Source: Marinicella marina
Lineage (GTDB): Bacteria; Pseudomonadota; Gammaproteobacteria; Xanthomonadales; Marinicellaceae
Assembly (NCBI RefSeq): GCF_030065545.1
Contig: NZ_JASJNC010000003.1
Coordinates: forward strand, 310,001-374,000
Length of the DNA: 64,000 bases
Direction of reading: 5' to 3'
The notes below the pieces were generated by a model that worked only from the letters and a program-made list of their open reading frames with translations, was not told the origin of the DNA and made no database searches. Both the position numbers and the translations under genes were made by a program. This document shows, in pieces, positions 54,880 through 63,232 of the stretch. The first letter of the stretch is position 1; every line of letters begins with the position of its first letter.

Positions 54880-54896
54880 GGATGCTGTCTGCCGAA

Positions 54897-57800
54897 TTAT
54901 TCAGCAGCCGCCAATTGGGCTGCTTCGGACAAATCAACACTGACCAAACGTGACACGCCGGGCTCCCGCATGGTCACACCCATCAATTGATTGGCTATTT
55001 CCATGGTGACTTTGTTATGGGAAACGAACAAGAATTGAACCTTTTCTGACATCTCAGCAACCATTGCCGAAAAACGCCCCACATTGGCATCATCCAATGG
55101 TGCATCAACTTCATCCAACATACAAAAAGGTGCTGGGTTTAAATTAAAAATTGCGAACACCAAAGACACTGCTGTCAATGCTTTCTCACCACCAGACAAT
55201 AATTGAATACTGGAGACCCTTTTTCCTGGTGGGCGGGCCATGATGGAAACGCCAGTGGTTAACAGGTCATTACCAGTCAACTCAAGGTAGGCGTGCCCAC
55301 CACCAAATAAACGTGGAAACAATTGTTTGATGTTGGTGTTGACTGCCTCAAAGGTCTCTTTGAACAAAGTACGGGTGTCTTTATCGATTCGAGCAATGGC
55401 ATCCTCTAAGGTTTTCAATGCTTGTTCTAAATCGTCGTTTTGTTCATCTAAATATTGTTTGCGTTTTGATTCCTCTTCAAATTCATCAATGGCCGCCAGG
55501 TTAACTGGCTCAAGGCGCACAATGCTGCGATGTAAACGTTCGGTTTGTTCCTCACGTTTCTCAACCACCTCAGGCAACGCGTCAGCTGCAACTTCACCTA
55601 TGGTTTTTAACAGTTCTTGTACGTCATGACCTTGATCCTGAAGTTGTTCTGCAAAGCCATTGGCCCTTAACTCGTTTGACTGGAAGGCTAATTTGGCTGA
55701 TTCGAGGGCATTTCTGGCCTCATCAATGTGGCTTTGGTGTTGGTGGCGCAGGCGTTCAAGTTCATCCAGCTTGGCTTGTGAAACGGCAACTTCTTGACGC
55801 ATAACATCGCGTTGTTTTTCTACTTCCAAACGCTGACTGATTAACTGCTCAAGGCTTTGCTTTTGTCCTTCAACCGGGTTCAAATCTTCTGTCAGTTGCT
55901 TCAATAAGTCATCTTTGCGGTTTACCAGTTCGGCTACCATCTGAGCCGTTCTTTCGATGTTTTGGGTCAAAGAATCGATTTTGTTTTGGGTCGCTGAAAG
56001 GCCCATTTTATGCTGGTAGTATTGATTTGAAATATCACTCAACTGTGCTTTGGTTTGGTGGTACTGTTGTTGCTGTTGCTGTTGTTGGTCGAGTAAGCTG
56101 GTTTTTTCTTGTTCAAACTTTGCCAGTTCGTTCATGGCTTTCTCGAGACTGGCGCGAGAAGATTTAACTTGTGCTTCATCCTCTGTCATCTGGGCTTTTA
56201 TTTGTGCCGATTCAGCCACTTTTTCTTTGTTTTGTTGTTGTTCCCGCACAATCAACTGTTCTTTGTTCAACACCAGCCCATTCAGTTCAGAGAGTTTGCG
56301 ATGCGACATATTCACATCCAACTGTAACTGCTCAACAGCGTTGACCAAATTGACCCGCTCGGCTTTGAGTGTTGCTAGTTCCTGTTGCAAAGTCTCTGAT
56401 TTCAGCTCGTTGTTTTCAATTTCTTTTTCGAGTTTTTTTAACTCTTTTTGGCGCAACAAAAACCCTTCTGATTGTTCCCCTTGGTTGATGTGCACCCAGT
56501 TTTGTCCAAACCATTCGCCCTTTTGTGTCACCACAGATTCACCGGCCGCTAATTTACTGGTCAGTGCTTTGGCCGCCTCCACATCAGTACAAATCTTAAT
56601 CTCATTGAACCATTCAATCACCGCATCCGGAGCCGTGACACATTCAGCCAGTGTGCCATTCCTGGGTTTGAGGTTGCCTTGACTTGAATGCACCATGGTC
56701 ATGTCACCAAATAACCAGCCAGCTGTGACCTCATGCACATCTTTGTTGTTGGTTACCCATGCCTGTAAGCGTTGCTGTAGCACTGTTTCAACCGCCGTCT
56801 CCCATCCAGCCTCAACATCAATCAATGCTGCCAATCGGTCTTTACTCAGTTGTTTGTTGTTCTTGACCCAGGCTTTAAGCTCATCTTTGTCTTGAGATTG
56901 GGCTGCTTGTTGTAAGGTCAGCAATGAGCCCCTGCGGCCTTTTGCTTGGTGTAACTCTTGTTGCACTGTATCAATTTGTTGGCGCAGTTGTTGACTGCGT
57001 TCTGCCGACAAATTAACTTGGTCTTTTTGTTCGGCCAGGGCAGTTTCAAAACCATCATGCTTGGCTTGTTGGGTCTCAATTTGAGTTGATAGTTCTGACA
57101 GCTCTGATTGCAACTTGACCACCAACTCATCGTTGTCTGATGGCGTCACCGACTGTAACCTTTCGGCTTGGCGCATCATGTGTGATTCTAATGATGTGAT
57201 GCGGGTTTTTTCTACATCGACAGTGCGGTTGTGTGCGGCAATTTGTGCATTGTTTTCGTCCCAGGCTTGGCGCCATGTTTCTTGTTGTTCTTCACTGCTT
57301 TGATTCAGCTCTTGGGCTTGCTCTAGCTGCAATGCCAGTTCTTCTTCCAACGGTTTTGACTGTTGCAATAACTGTTGTTGCTCTGCCAGTTCTTTTTGAT
57401 CTTCTTGCAATCGTTTTTGGGCATTGTTTAAATTATTTTCAGTGGTGGTTAAATCCCTTTGATGCCTTTCAGACAAAGATTTCGAGTGGGCAATGGCCTG
57501 TTCAATCTTGCCAATTTCACCATTGATTTGGTACAACTGTTCTTGTAGCTTGTTGCTTTCATCACTCAATGTCTGGTGTGCGCTGCGATGAAACTCTATG
57601 TTTTTTTCGCCATCCGTTTGGCCTGACTTGGCTTTCTCAAGTGCTGTATTTAAGCGAGCCACCTCGTTTTGGCCTTGTTCAGCTTGGGTGTTCCACTGTT
57701 GCCACCTGAGGGCCAATACTTCTGCTTTGATCAGTTTGTATTGTTGTTTTAATTGGGTGTAGCGTTCGGCATTCTTGGCTTGTCTCTGTAGGTGCTGAAT

Positions 57801-58412
57801 GTGCTTGCCCACCTCAGTTCTTAAATCATCCAGTCGCTCTAAATTTTCTTTGGTGCGTTTGATGCGGCGTTCAGTTTCTCGTCGCCGTTCGCGGTATTTT
57901 GAAACACCTGCTGCCTCCTCAATATACCCCCTTAAATCTTCGGGTTTGGATTCAACAATGTTCGAGATCATGCCTTGCTCGATGATTGAGTAACTCCTTG
58001 GACCCAAGCCAGTACCCAAGAATAAATCAATGATGTCTTTTTTTCGGCATTTACTGCCATTTAAGAAATACATTGATTGGGCATCACGATTGACTTGTCG
58101 TTTGACTGAGATTTCGTTGTAGTTGGCGAATTCGCCTTTTATTTGGCCGTCAGAGTTATCAAAAATCAGTTCCACCGTCGCCAAAGACACTGGTTTGCGG
58201 GTAGAGGAACCAGAAAATATCACATCGGTCATTGAAGCCCCACGCAACATCTTGGCAGATGTCTCACCCATTACCCAGCGCACCGCATCAATGATGTTTG
58301 ATTTACCACAACCATTGGGTCCGACCACACCAATCAGGTTACTGGGTAACAGCACCTCAGTGGCGTCGACGAATGATTTAAATCCGGCAATTTTTATCTT
58401 TGAAAGCTTCAT
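54897..58412 (-). CDS. smc: Chromosome segregation protein SMC
   Basis: An 1171-residue condensin ATPase that organises the chromosome. The head parts are intact: Walker A in GPNGCGKSNIIDAVRWVMGE, the Q-loop region, the signature motif QLLSGGEKALTAVSLVFAI near residue 1075, and Walker B in MLDEVDAPLDDAN. Two long coiled coils (about 170-500 and 665-1000) surround the hinge (about 515-640), which contains VEAGWETAVETVLQQRLQAWV. A run of eight glutamines sits in the second coil. The kleisin partners ScpA and ScpB are not in the window. Presence of SMC rather than MukB is normal for this part of the gammaproteobacteria. Confidence 0.98.
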   Translation of the reverse strand: MKLSKIKIAGFKSFVDATEVLLPSNLIGVVGPNGCGKSNIIDAVRWVMGETSAKMLRGASMTDVIFSGSSTRKPVSLATVELIFDNSDGQIKGEFANYNEISVKRQVNRDAQSMYFLNGSKCRKKDIIDLFLGTGLGPRSYSIIEQGMISNIVESKPEDLRGYIEEAAGVSKYRERRRETERRIKRTKENLERLDDLRTEVGKHIQHLQRQAKNAERYTQLKQQYKLIKAEVLALRWQQWNTQAEQGQNEVARLNTALEKAKSGQTDGEKNIEFHRSAHQTLSDESNKLQEQLYQINGEIGKIEQAIAHSKSLSERHQRDLTTTENNLNNAQKRLQEDQKELAEQQQLLQQSKPLEEELALQLEQAQELNQSSEEQQETWRQAWDENNAQIAAHNRTVDVEKTRITSLESHMMRQAERLQSVTPSDNDELVVKLQSELSELSTQIETQQAKHDGFETALAEQKDQVNLSAERSQQLRQQIDTVQQELHQAKGRRGSLLTLQQAAQSQDKDELKAWVKNNKQLSKDRLAALIDVEAGWETAVETVLQQRLQAWVTNNKDVHEVTAGWLFGDMTMVHSSQGNLKPRNGTLAECVTAPDAVIEWFNEIKICTDVEAAKALTSKLAAGESVVTQKGEWFGQNWVHINQGEQSEGFLLRQKELKKLEKEIENNELKSETLQQELATLKAERVNLVNAVEQLQLDVNMSHRKLSELNGLVLNKEQLIVREQQQNKEKVAESAQIKAQMTEDEAQVKSSRASLEKAMNELAKFEQEKTSLLDQQQQQQQQYHQTKAQLSDISNQYYQHKMGLSATQNKIDSLTQNIERTAQMVAELVNRKDDLLKQLTEDLNPVEGQKQSLEQLISQRLEVEKQRDVMRQEVAVSQAKLDELERLRHQHQSHIDEARNALESAKLAFQSNELRANGFAEQLQDQGHDVQELLKTIGEVAADALPEVVEKREEQTERLHRSIVRLEPVNLAAIDEFEEESKRKQYLDEQNDDLEQALKTLEDAIARIDKDTRTLFKETFEAVNTNIKQLFPRLFGGGHAYLELTGNDLLTTGVSIMARPPGKRVSSIQLLSGGEKALTAVSLVFAIFNLNPAPFCMLDEVDAPLDDANVGRFSAMVAEMSEKVQFLFVSHNKVTMEIANQLMGVTMREPGVSRLVSVDLSEAAQLAAAE

Positions 58413-58509
58413 CTAATGTCTATTTTGCTTGATAAATTTCCCTTTTTTGGGTATTGTTCCGCCCTTGATCAAAACCTTAAGAACAGAATATAACAGAGCA
58501 GAGAATAAC

Positions 58510-58863
58510 ATGTCCACACACCCTACAAAAGACCTAGAAACATTTGTTAACCCCAATCAGGAAAGAGATTATACCATCATTATTGATATTCCTGAATTCA
58601 CTTGTTTGTGCCCCAAAACAGGCCAACCAGATTTTGCTACCATCAAACTGGAATACCAACCTGATGAAAAATGTGTAGAACTCAAAGCCTTGAAGCTTTA
58701 CATGTGGACTTTTCGTGAACGCGGTGCCTTCCACGAAGCGGTAACCAATGAAATTTTAGATGACCTGGTTGCAGCCACAAATCCCAAATGGATGAAAATT
58801 ACCATGAAATTTAATGTTCGCGGTGGTATCTATACTGATGTGGTGATTGAGCACAAAAAATAA
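58510..58863 (+). CDS. queF: NADPH-dependent 7-cyano-7-deazaguanine reductase QueF (short type)
   Basis: Reduces preQ0 to preQ1 in queuosine biosynthesis. The 117-residue product is the short, unimodular tunnel-fold class. The catalytic cysteine and surrounding motif [16 protein letters not shown] are present, then the substrate-binding [20 protein letters not shown] and the terminal [16 protein letters not shown] start it at 58510 ([10 protein letters not shown]), the family's usual N terminus; an upstream ATG at 58429 would add an unrelated tail. It diverges from smc. A bidirectional terminator separates it from bfd. Confidence 0.95.
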   Translation: MSTHPTKDLETFVNPNQERDYTIIIDIPEFTCLCPKTGQPDFATIKLEYQPDEKCVELKALKLYMWTFRERGAFHEAVTNEILDDLVAATNPKWMKITMKFNVRGGIYTDVVIEHKK

Positions 58864-58882
58864 AAAAACTATTTTATAAGAC

Positions 58883-58915
58883 AAAAAAAAGGGTTCCGAT
58901 TGGAACCCTTTTTTT
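58883..58915. terminator. Bidirectional terminator between queF and bfd
   Basis: GGGTTCC and GGAACCC flank a GATT loop, with eight A before and seven T after. It serves both convergent genes. Confidence 0.92.
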
Positions 58916-58931
58916 GTCTGATTGATTTATT

Positions 58932-59156
58932 TTAAACCTGTGTCTGTATGTTCAATCCGGATTGAATGATTTGCAGAAAATCAGGGGTCGGTTTGGGCTG
59001 CGCTTCTAACAGCACTTCCAAGGCCATATCGGCACATGAGCCGCAACCGGTAGATGCGCCGGTAATTTGCTTTACATCTTGCAATGAATTAGCACCATTT
59101 TTAGCTGCTTTTTGGATGTCTTTTTCAGTCACACCGTGACAAATACAAACGTACAT
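58932..59156 (-). CDS. bfd: Bacterioferritin-associated ferredoxin-like [2Fe-2S] protein
   Basis: A 74-residue BFD-like protein. The four iron-sulfur cysteines are placed as in Bfd: CICHGVTEKDI at the N terminus and TGCGSC around residue 38. Bfd donates electrons that release iron stored in bacterioferritin, and is normally made when iron is short. A clear Fur box covers the -35 region of its promoter, which supports that role. The C-terminal 20 residues (PKPTPDFLQIIQSGLN) extend past the basic fold. No bacterioferritin gene is in the window. Confidence 0.9.
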   Translation of the reverse strand: MYVCICHGVTEKDIQKAAKNGANSLQDVKQITGASTGCGSCADMALEVLLEAQPKPTPDFLQIIQSGLNIQTQV

Positions 59157-59184
59157 AAATACTTTTAATTGAATACTTGTGTAA

Positions 59185-59214
59185 AGTATAAATGCAAATG
59201 AGAATGATTGTCAA
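59185..59214 (-). promoter_or_regulatory. bfd promoter with overlapping Fur box
   Basis: On the minus strand TTGACA (59209-59214) and TATACT (59185-59190) are 18 bases apart. A Fur 7-1-7 site, TGAGAATGATTGTCA on the plus strand (59199-59213), differs at two positions from TGATAATNATTATCA and overlaps the -35 box. Iron-loaded Fur should repress bfd. Confidence 0.85.
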
Positions 59215-59254
59215 TAACTTTTATTAATTAGCAGCCAAATCAAATTCAGACGCG

Positions 59255-60514
59255 CTACTCTTTGATTTCACCGGCATGTTCAGCATCAAAAACAGCTTGA
59301 TCAAACTGGTTTTGTGATTTGGCCACGATACAAGTGACTGTTGCGTCTCCTGTGATGTTCACCGCGGTCCGGGTCATATCCAACAAACGGTCGATCCCTA
59401 AGATGATACCAATGCCCTCGATTGGTAAGCCCACTTGCAACAAAACGCCTTGTAACATCACCAGCCCAGCACTGGGAACACCGGCAGAACCGATCGATGC
59501 CAAGGTGGCCATCAGCACCACCATCAATAATTGTGAAGTGGTCAGATCGACGCCATAAGCATTGGCAATGAAAACCGTAGCAACACCCTGCATGATGGCG
59601 GTACCATCCATATTAATGGTGGCACCAAATGGAATGGTAAAAGAAGCCACTGATTTACTCACACCCATGCGCTCTGTTACCGTCCTGAGGGTTACCGGGA
59701 TGGTGGCATTGGAACTGGAAGTACCAAAAGCAAAAGTAACCGCGCCTTCCATTTTTTTCAGGAACATCAATGGATTTAATCCCGACAGTAACTTCAACAA
59801 CACCGGATAAACCACCAAGGCATGGAAAATTAACAAACCCAGAACCGTGAAGAAATAACCTGCCAATGACTTGATGGCATCGACACCCAGCTCAGCAAAA
59901 ACCTTGGCCAATATGGCAAAAACTGCATATGGGGCGAAATGCATGATCAGCATCACCAACTTCATGATCACTTCATTGAATGCTTTGAAAAAATCGATGA
60001 TCTGATCGCCAGCTTTACCTGCCATGGTGGCGCTCAAGCCCAACAAAATAGAAAACACAATCACTGCCAATAAATTACCTTCTGCCATGGCTTTAATTGG
60101 GTTGTCAATGATGGAGAGAATCACTTCAATGAATGTCTTACTCTCTTTCGGTGTGTAGCCCGGGTTGGTGGCAATATCGGCACCCACACCTACACCTATC
60201 ATCAAGGCAAAAGACAACGCGATGGCTAAGGCAATGGCAGTAGTCATTAAATAAAAAGCCAATGTGCGCCCACCAATTGAACCCAACATGGCCGGATCTC
60301 GTAAGGCTGTGGTACCACAGAACAACGACACAAAAACCAGCGGCACCACCATCATTTTCAAAGACAGAATAAACAACTGTCCAATCACATGAAACAAGCC
60401 ATTGATTAAATACAGATCAACCGCAGCGTTGCTGTTCAGTCCCGTTAAATTCAAAGTCAGGCCGAGCAAAGCGCCGACCACCATAAAGATGATGATTTTT
60501 TTAGTGAGTGTCAT
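59255..60514 (-). CDS. Dicarboxylate/amino acid:cation symporter (DAACS family)
   Basis: A 419-residue secondary transporter of the glutamate transporter fold (GltP/DctA group). The two hairpins and unwound helix of the transport domain are recognisable: AFGTSSSNATIPVTLR with the serine-rich tip, the cation/substrate motif FGATINMDGTAIMQG in helix 7, and GSAGVPSAGLVML in the second hairpin. Helix 8 contains DRLLDMTRTAVNITGDATVTCI. The arginine in DMTRTAVNITGD usually favours acidic substrates (C4-dicarboxylates, glutamate or aspartate). Specificity cannot be fixed further. It is apparently monocistronic. Confidence 0.94.
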   Translation of the reverse strand: MTLTKKIIIFMVVGALLGLTLNLTGLNSNAAVDLYLINGLFHVIGQLFILSLKMMVVPLVFVSLFCGTTALRDPAMLGSIGGRTLAFYLMTTAIALAIALSFALMIGVGVGADIATNPGYTPKESKTFIEVILSIIDNPIKAMAEGNLLAVIVFSILLGLSATMAGKAGDQIIDFFKAFNEVIMKLVMLIMHFAPYAVFAILAKVFAELGVDAIKSLAGYFFTVLGLLIFHALVVYPVLLKLLSGLNPLMFLKKMEGAVTFAFGTSSSNATIPVTLRTVTERMGVSKSVASFTIPFGATINMDGTAIMQGVATVFIANAYGVDLTTSQLLMVVLMATLASIGSAGVPSAGLVMLQGVLLQVGLPIEGIGIILGIDRLLDMTRTAVNITGDATVTCIVAKSQNQFDQAVFDAEHAGEIKE

Positions 60515-60571
60515 GTGTCTGATTTCTAAGAATAGGTTTTAATGATAGCTTATTAGCAAATGTTTTGCACT

Positions 60572-62155
60572 TTACCAGTGATCAGCCCTAGCCGCTTGCC
60601 AATCAGTCGACCAACTTTCAGGTCGTGTTTCAGCAGCTAACAAGGCCCCTTGATTCAAGGTAGGGAACATAGCCTCATAAGATTTGACTTCCGCACCTTG
60701 AACGCGATGCATGATGTGACTGGGTTTTAATTCTGACAGTGATTTAACTCCTGCAGCACCCAACAGTTCTGCCAAATTTTTCATCATTTGATGGTGGTAT
60801 CGAGCCACCCGCTTGGCTTTGTCCCCTACATCCAAAGCAACCACTCTGGCAGGATCTTGGGTGGCAATGCCAGTGGGGCAGTGATCGGTATTACAGGCCC
60901 TGGACTGGATACAACCCAAAGCAAACATCATGCCACGCGCAGAGTTGACTGCATCTGCGCCGAGCGCAATGGCCTTGATTAAATGAAAAGCCGATATGAT
61001 TTTTCCTGCAGCAATGACTTTAATCTCATCCCTCAAGCCACAACCAATCAGGGCGTTGTTTACAATGATCAAAGCATCTTTTAATGGTGTACCAACCGAA
61101 TTGGTGAATTCTATCGGCGCAGCACCGGTACCACCTTCGCTGCCATCGACGGTGATAAAGTCAGGTTTAATGCCGGTTTCAAGCATGGCTTTACAAATGG
61201 CCAAGAACTCACTTCGCTTACCCAAACACAGTTTGAAGCCAATTGGCTTACCCCCTGATAACTCACGTAATTGTTGCACAAATTGTAGCAAGCCTGTGGG
61301 CGTGTCAAAAGCTGTATGATAGGGCGGTGACAAAACATCCTTGCCCATCGGTACATGTCTAATTTCAGCGATTTCAGCAGTCAGTTTTACCGCTGGTAAA
61401 ATACCGCCGTGTCCTGGTTTTGCACCTTGAGATAATTTTATTTCAATCATTTTGACCTGATCTAAAGCCGCTTTTTGTTTGAATAAATCAGCATCAAAAC
61501 CACCCTCAGCATTGCGACAGCCAAAATAACCGGTTCCAAATTGAAAAATCAAATCACCACCGTGCTTGAGGTGGTATGGGCTGATACCGCCCTCACCGGT
61601 GTTGTGCGCAAATTGATCTTGTTTGGCTCCCAGGTTCAATGCTTCGATGGCGTTTTTGCTCAATGACCCATAACTCATGGCGGATATATTCATTGGCGAA
61701 CCATGGTAGGGTTGTTGACAAGATTCACCACCAAATTTTACCGCCAACTGGTCGCGCTCCAGATGAATGGGTGACACCGAGTGATTGATCCACTCATAAC
61801 CATCCTCGTTGACGTCCATGATGGTACCAAAAGGGCGGGTATCTTTATCGCCTTTGGCTCTTTGGTAAACCAGCGATCTGAATTCACGAGGTACCGGTGA
61901 ACCATTCAAATCAGACTCAATGAAATACTGTTGAATTTCAACCCGAAACGATTCTAACAGGTAACGAAAATGACCAATCACTGGGTACAAGCGCAATATG
62001 GCTCGCTTTTTTTGCAGCATGTCTCGCAAACCCAATAAAGCCAACGGCCCGATAATGACAAAAGACCACCATGCTGCTGGCCAATATTGTGCCCACAAAA
62101 CCACCAAAACTGGAACTGCTACCAACAGCACCACAAATTTTTGTCTAACCGTCAC
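60572..62155 (-). CDS. FMN-binding glutamate synthase-like protein
   Basis: A 527-residue protein containing the FMN/iron-sulfur synthase domain of glutamate synthase but without the amidotransferase domain. Two N-terminal helices (KFVVLLVAVPVLVVLWAQYWP and SFVIIGPLALLGL) anchor it to the membrane. The barrel shows SYGSLSKNAIEALNLGAK, GEGGISPYHL, DGSEGGTGAAPIEF, VIAAGKI, GADAVNSARGMMFALGC and the cluster motif CIQSRACNTDHC. The family is widespread and its reaction is not settled; an oxidoreductase acting on an amino-acid or related substrate is plausible. It overlaps nothing and starts near the DUF2782 gene, three bases from that stop. Confidence 0.9.
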   Translation of the reverse strand: MTVRQKFVVLLVAVPVLVVLWAQYWPAAWWSFVIIGPLALLGLRDMLQKKRAILRLYPVIGHFRYLLESFRVEIQQYFIESDLNGSPVPREFRSLVYQRAKGDKDTRPFGTIMDVNEDGYEWINHSVSPIHLERDQLAVKFGGESCQQPYHGSPMNISAMSYGSLSKNAIEALNLGAKQDQFAHNTGEGGISPYHLKHGGDLIFQFGTGYFGCRNAEGGFDADLFKQKAALDQVKMIEIKLSQGAKPGHGGILPAVKLTAEIAEIRHVPMGKDVLSPPYHTAFDTPTGLLQFVQQLRELSGGKPIGFKLCLGKRSEFLAICKAMLETGIKPDFITVDGSEGGTGAAPIEFTNSVGTPLKDALIIVNNALIGCGLRDEIKVIAAGKIISAFHLIKAIALGADAVNSARGMMFALGCIQSRACNTDHCPTGIATQDPARVVALDVGDKAKRVARYHHQMMKNLAELLGAAGVKSLSELKPSHIMHRVQGAEVKSYEAMFPTLNQGALLAAETRPESWSTDWQAARADHW

Positions 62156-62158
62156 TAC

Positions 62159-62533
62159 TTAAAACTCCTTAATCACCCAACGCACTGGTTTCACACCAGA
62201 ATTAATCAAGTCCTGTCCCGAGCCATGGTTTTTTTGTTGCTCCAAGGGGTCAATAAAATAAGGTACGCCCTCATTAGGGATGACCTTAACCAATACCAGT
62301 TCACCGCGTTGACGGTACTCTTCTATGGTTTGCTTTTTTTGCACTATGACTTTGACACTGGTGGCATCATCGGCCGTTTCAGAACTTTGTGCCAATAATT
62401 CTCCGGCACCTTTCAACTGAGTGGTATCAGGTTTTATGGCTGCTGGCTTTGGGTCTGGGTTGGTTTGTGCTTGAAGCGCTTGTGGGTTGATCAGGACCCA
62501 GCCCAAACAAACCAATCTCATTGTATATTTCAT
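62159..62533 (-). CDS. DUF2782 secreted protein
   Basis: A 124-residue protein with a signal peptide (MKYTMRLVCLGWVLINPQALQA). The mature part has a variable, charged linker, then a conserved C-terminal segment with TIEEYRQRGELVLVKVIPNEGVPYF and VKPVRWVIKEF, the marks of DUF2782. This family is common in gammaproteobacteria, usually next to unrelated housekeeping genes, and its job is unknown. It is followed after three bases by the FMN protein gene, so the two are likely co-transcribed. It diverges from the lipoprotein gene. Confidence 0.85.
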   Translation of the reverse strand: MKYTMRLVCLGWVLINPQALQAQTNPDPKPAAIKPDTTQLKGAGELLAQSSETADDATSVKVIVQKKQTIEEYRQRGELVLVKVIPNEGVPYFIDPLEQQKNHGSGQDLINSGVKPVRWVIKEF

Positions 62534-62659
62534 CTTTAAATCTCCGCTGATTAATAAACCAGACCCATATCACCCAAAAATCTGACCAAAATTCATTAAT
62601 ACTTTCTCATTGTTCTTACATGATACAATGCAAACTATGATTTTAAAATCTGTTTTATC

Positions 62660-63154
62660 ATGATTATTCAATCCATAAAAATCAAATCCATGGTCCTGCC
62701 TTTGGTCGTATGTTGGCTGCTGTCAGGCTGCTCTAGTGCCCCTGAATTAGATAAACAAACACGCATCTTGAATACCCTAAAAACCATGGAAACTCTGATA
62801 GAAGCCAAAGCCTTGGACGATTTTATGGATTTCGTTAGCGACGACTTTGCTTTGGTCAGTCGCGGCTACAACAAAAAAGATGCCGAGCGCCTGCTCAGAA
62901 TCCGTTTGATGCGGAACAAAAACATCCATGTACACCAAGTGACCAAAAATCTGACATGGACTGATGGTGGTGATAGCCAAGTTGAGGTCACTGTTGTGGC
63001 TGCAGTAGCTGGCAGCGATATCAGCCTCACTGACTTGCCGACATTCAGAGGTGAAATGGCAAAATTCAAGGTTAATTTTGAATTGATTGATGGTGAATAC
63101 CTCATCACTGAAGCCACTTGGGAACGGGCCACACCAGCTGATTTTGTGCTCTAA
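62660..63154 (+). CDS. Lipoprotein with NTF2-like domain
   Basis: A 164-residue predicted lipoprotein. The signal peptide ends in a lipobox, LLSGC, so the mature N terminus is the cysteine at about residue 24. The residue after it is serine, which favours outer-membrane sorting. The remainder resembles an NTF2-like fold: a first helical part (ILNTLKTMETLIEAKALDDFMDFV), then strands DDFALVSRGY, HVHQVTKNLTWTD, QVEVTVVAAV and a final KFKVNFELIDGEYLITEATWER. This assignment is from the pattern only. No partner or enzyme motif is visible. It ends 78 bases before the secreted protein gene at the window edge. Confidence 0.8.
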   Translation: MIIQSIKIKSMVLPLVVCWLLSGCSSAPELDKQTRILNTLKTMETLIEAKALDDFMDFVSDDFALVSRGYNKKDAERLLRIRLMRNKNIHVHQVTKNLTWTDGGDSQVEVTVVAAVAGSDISLTDLPTFRGEMAKFKVNFELIDGEYLITEATWERATPADFVL

Positions 63155-63232
63155 AGACAGACCACAAGACTGCGTCAACAGCAACAGTTCACATGCTATA
63201 CTGACCCATCTCCCAAGTCCGAAACTTGAGCC

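Noticed and set aside
56064-56087. CAG/CAA run in smc
   Set aside because: It encodes eight glutamines in a coiled coil, mixes two codons, and is not a clean tandem repeat.
56050-56682. 210-residue plus-strand frame inside smc
   Set aside because: It is rich in Cys, Ser and Leu because it reads the complement of glutamine and glutamate codons in the SMC coiled coil. It is a shadow frame.
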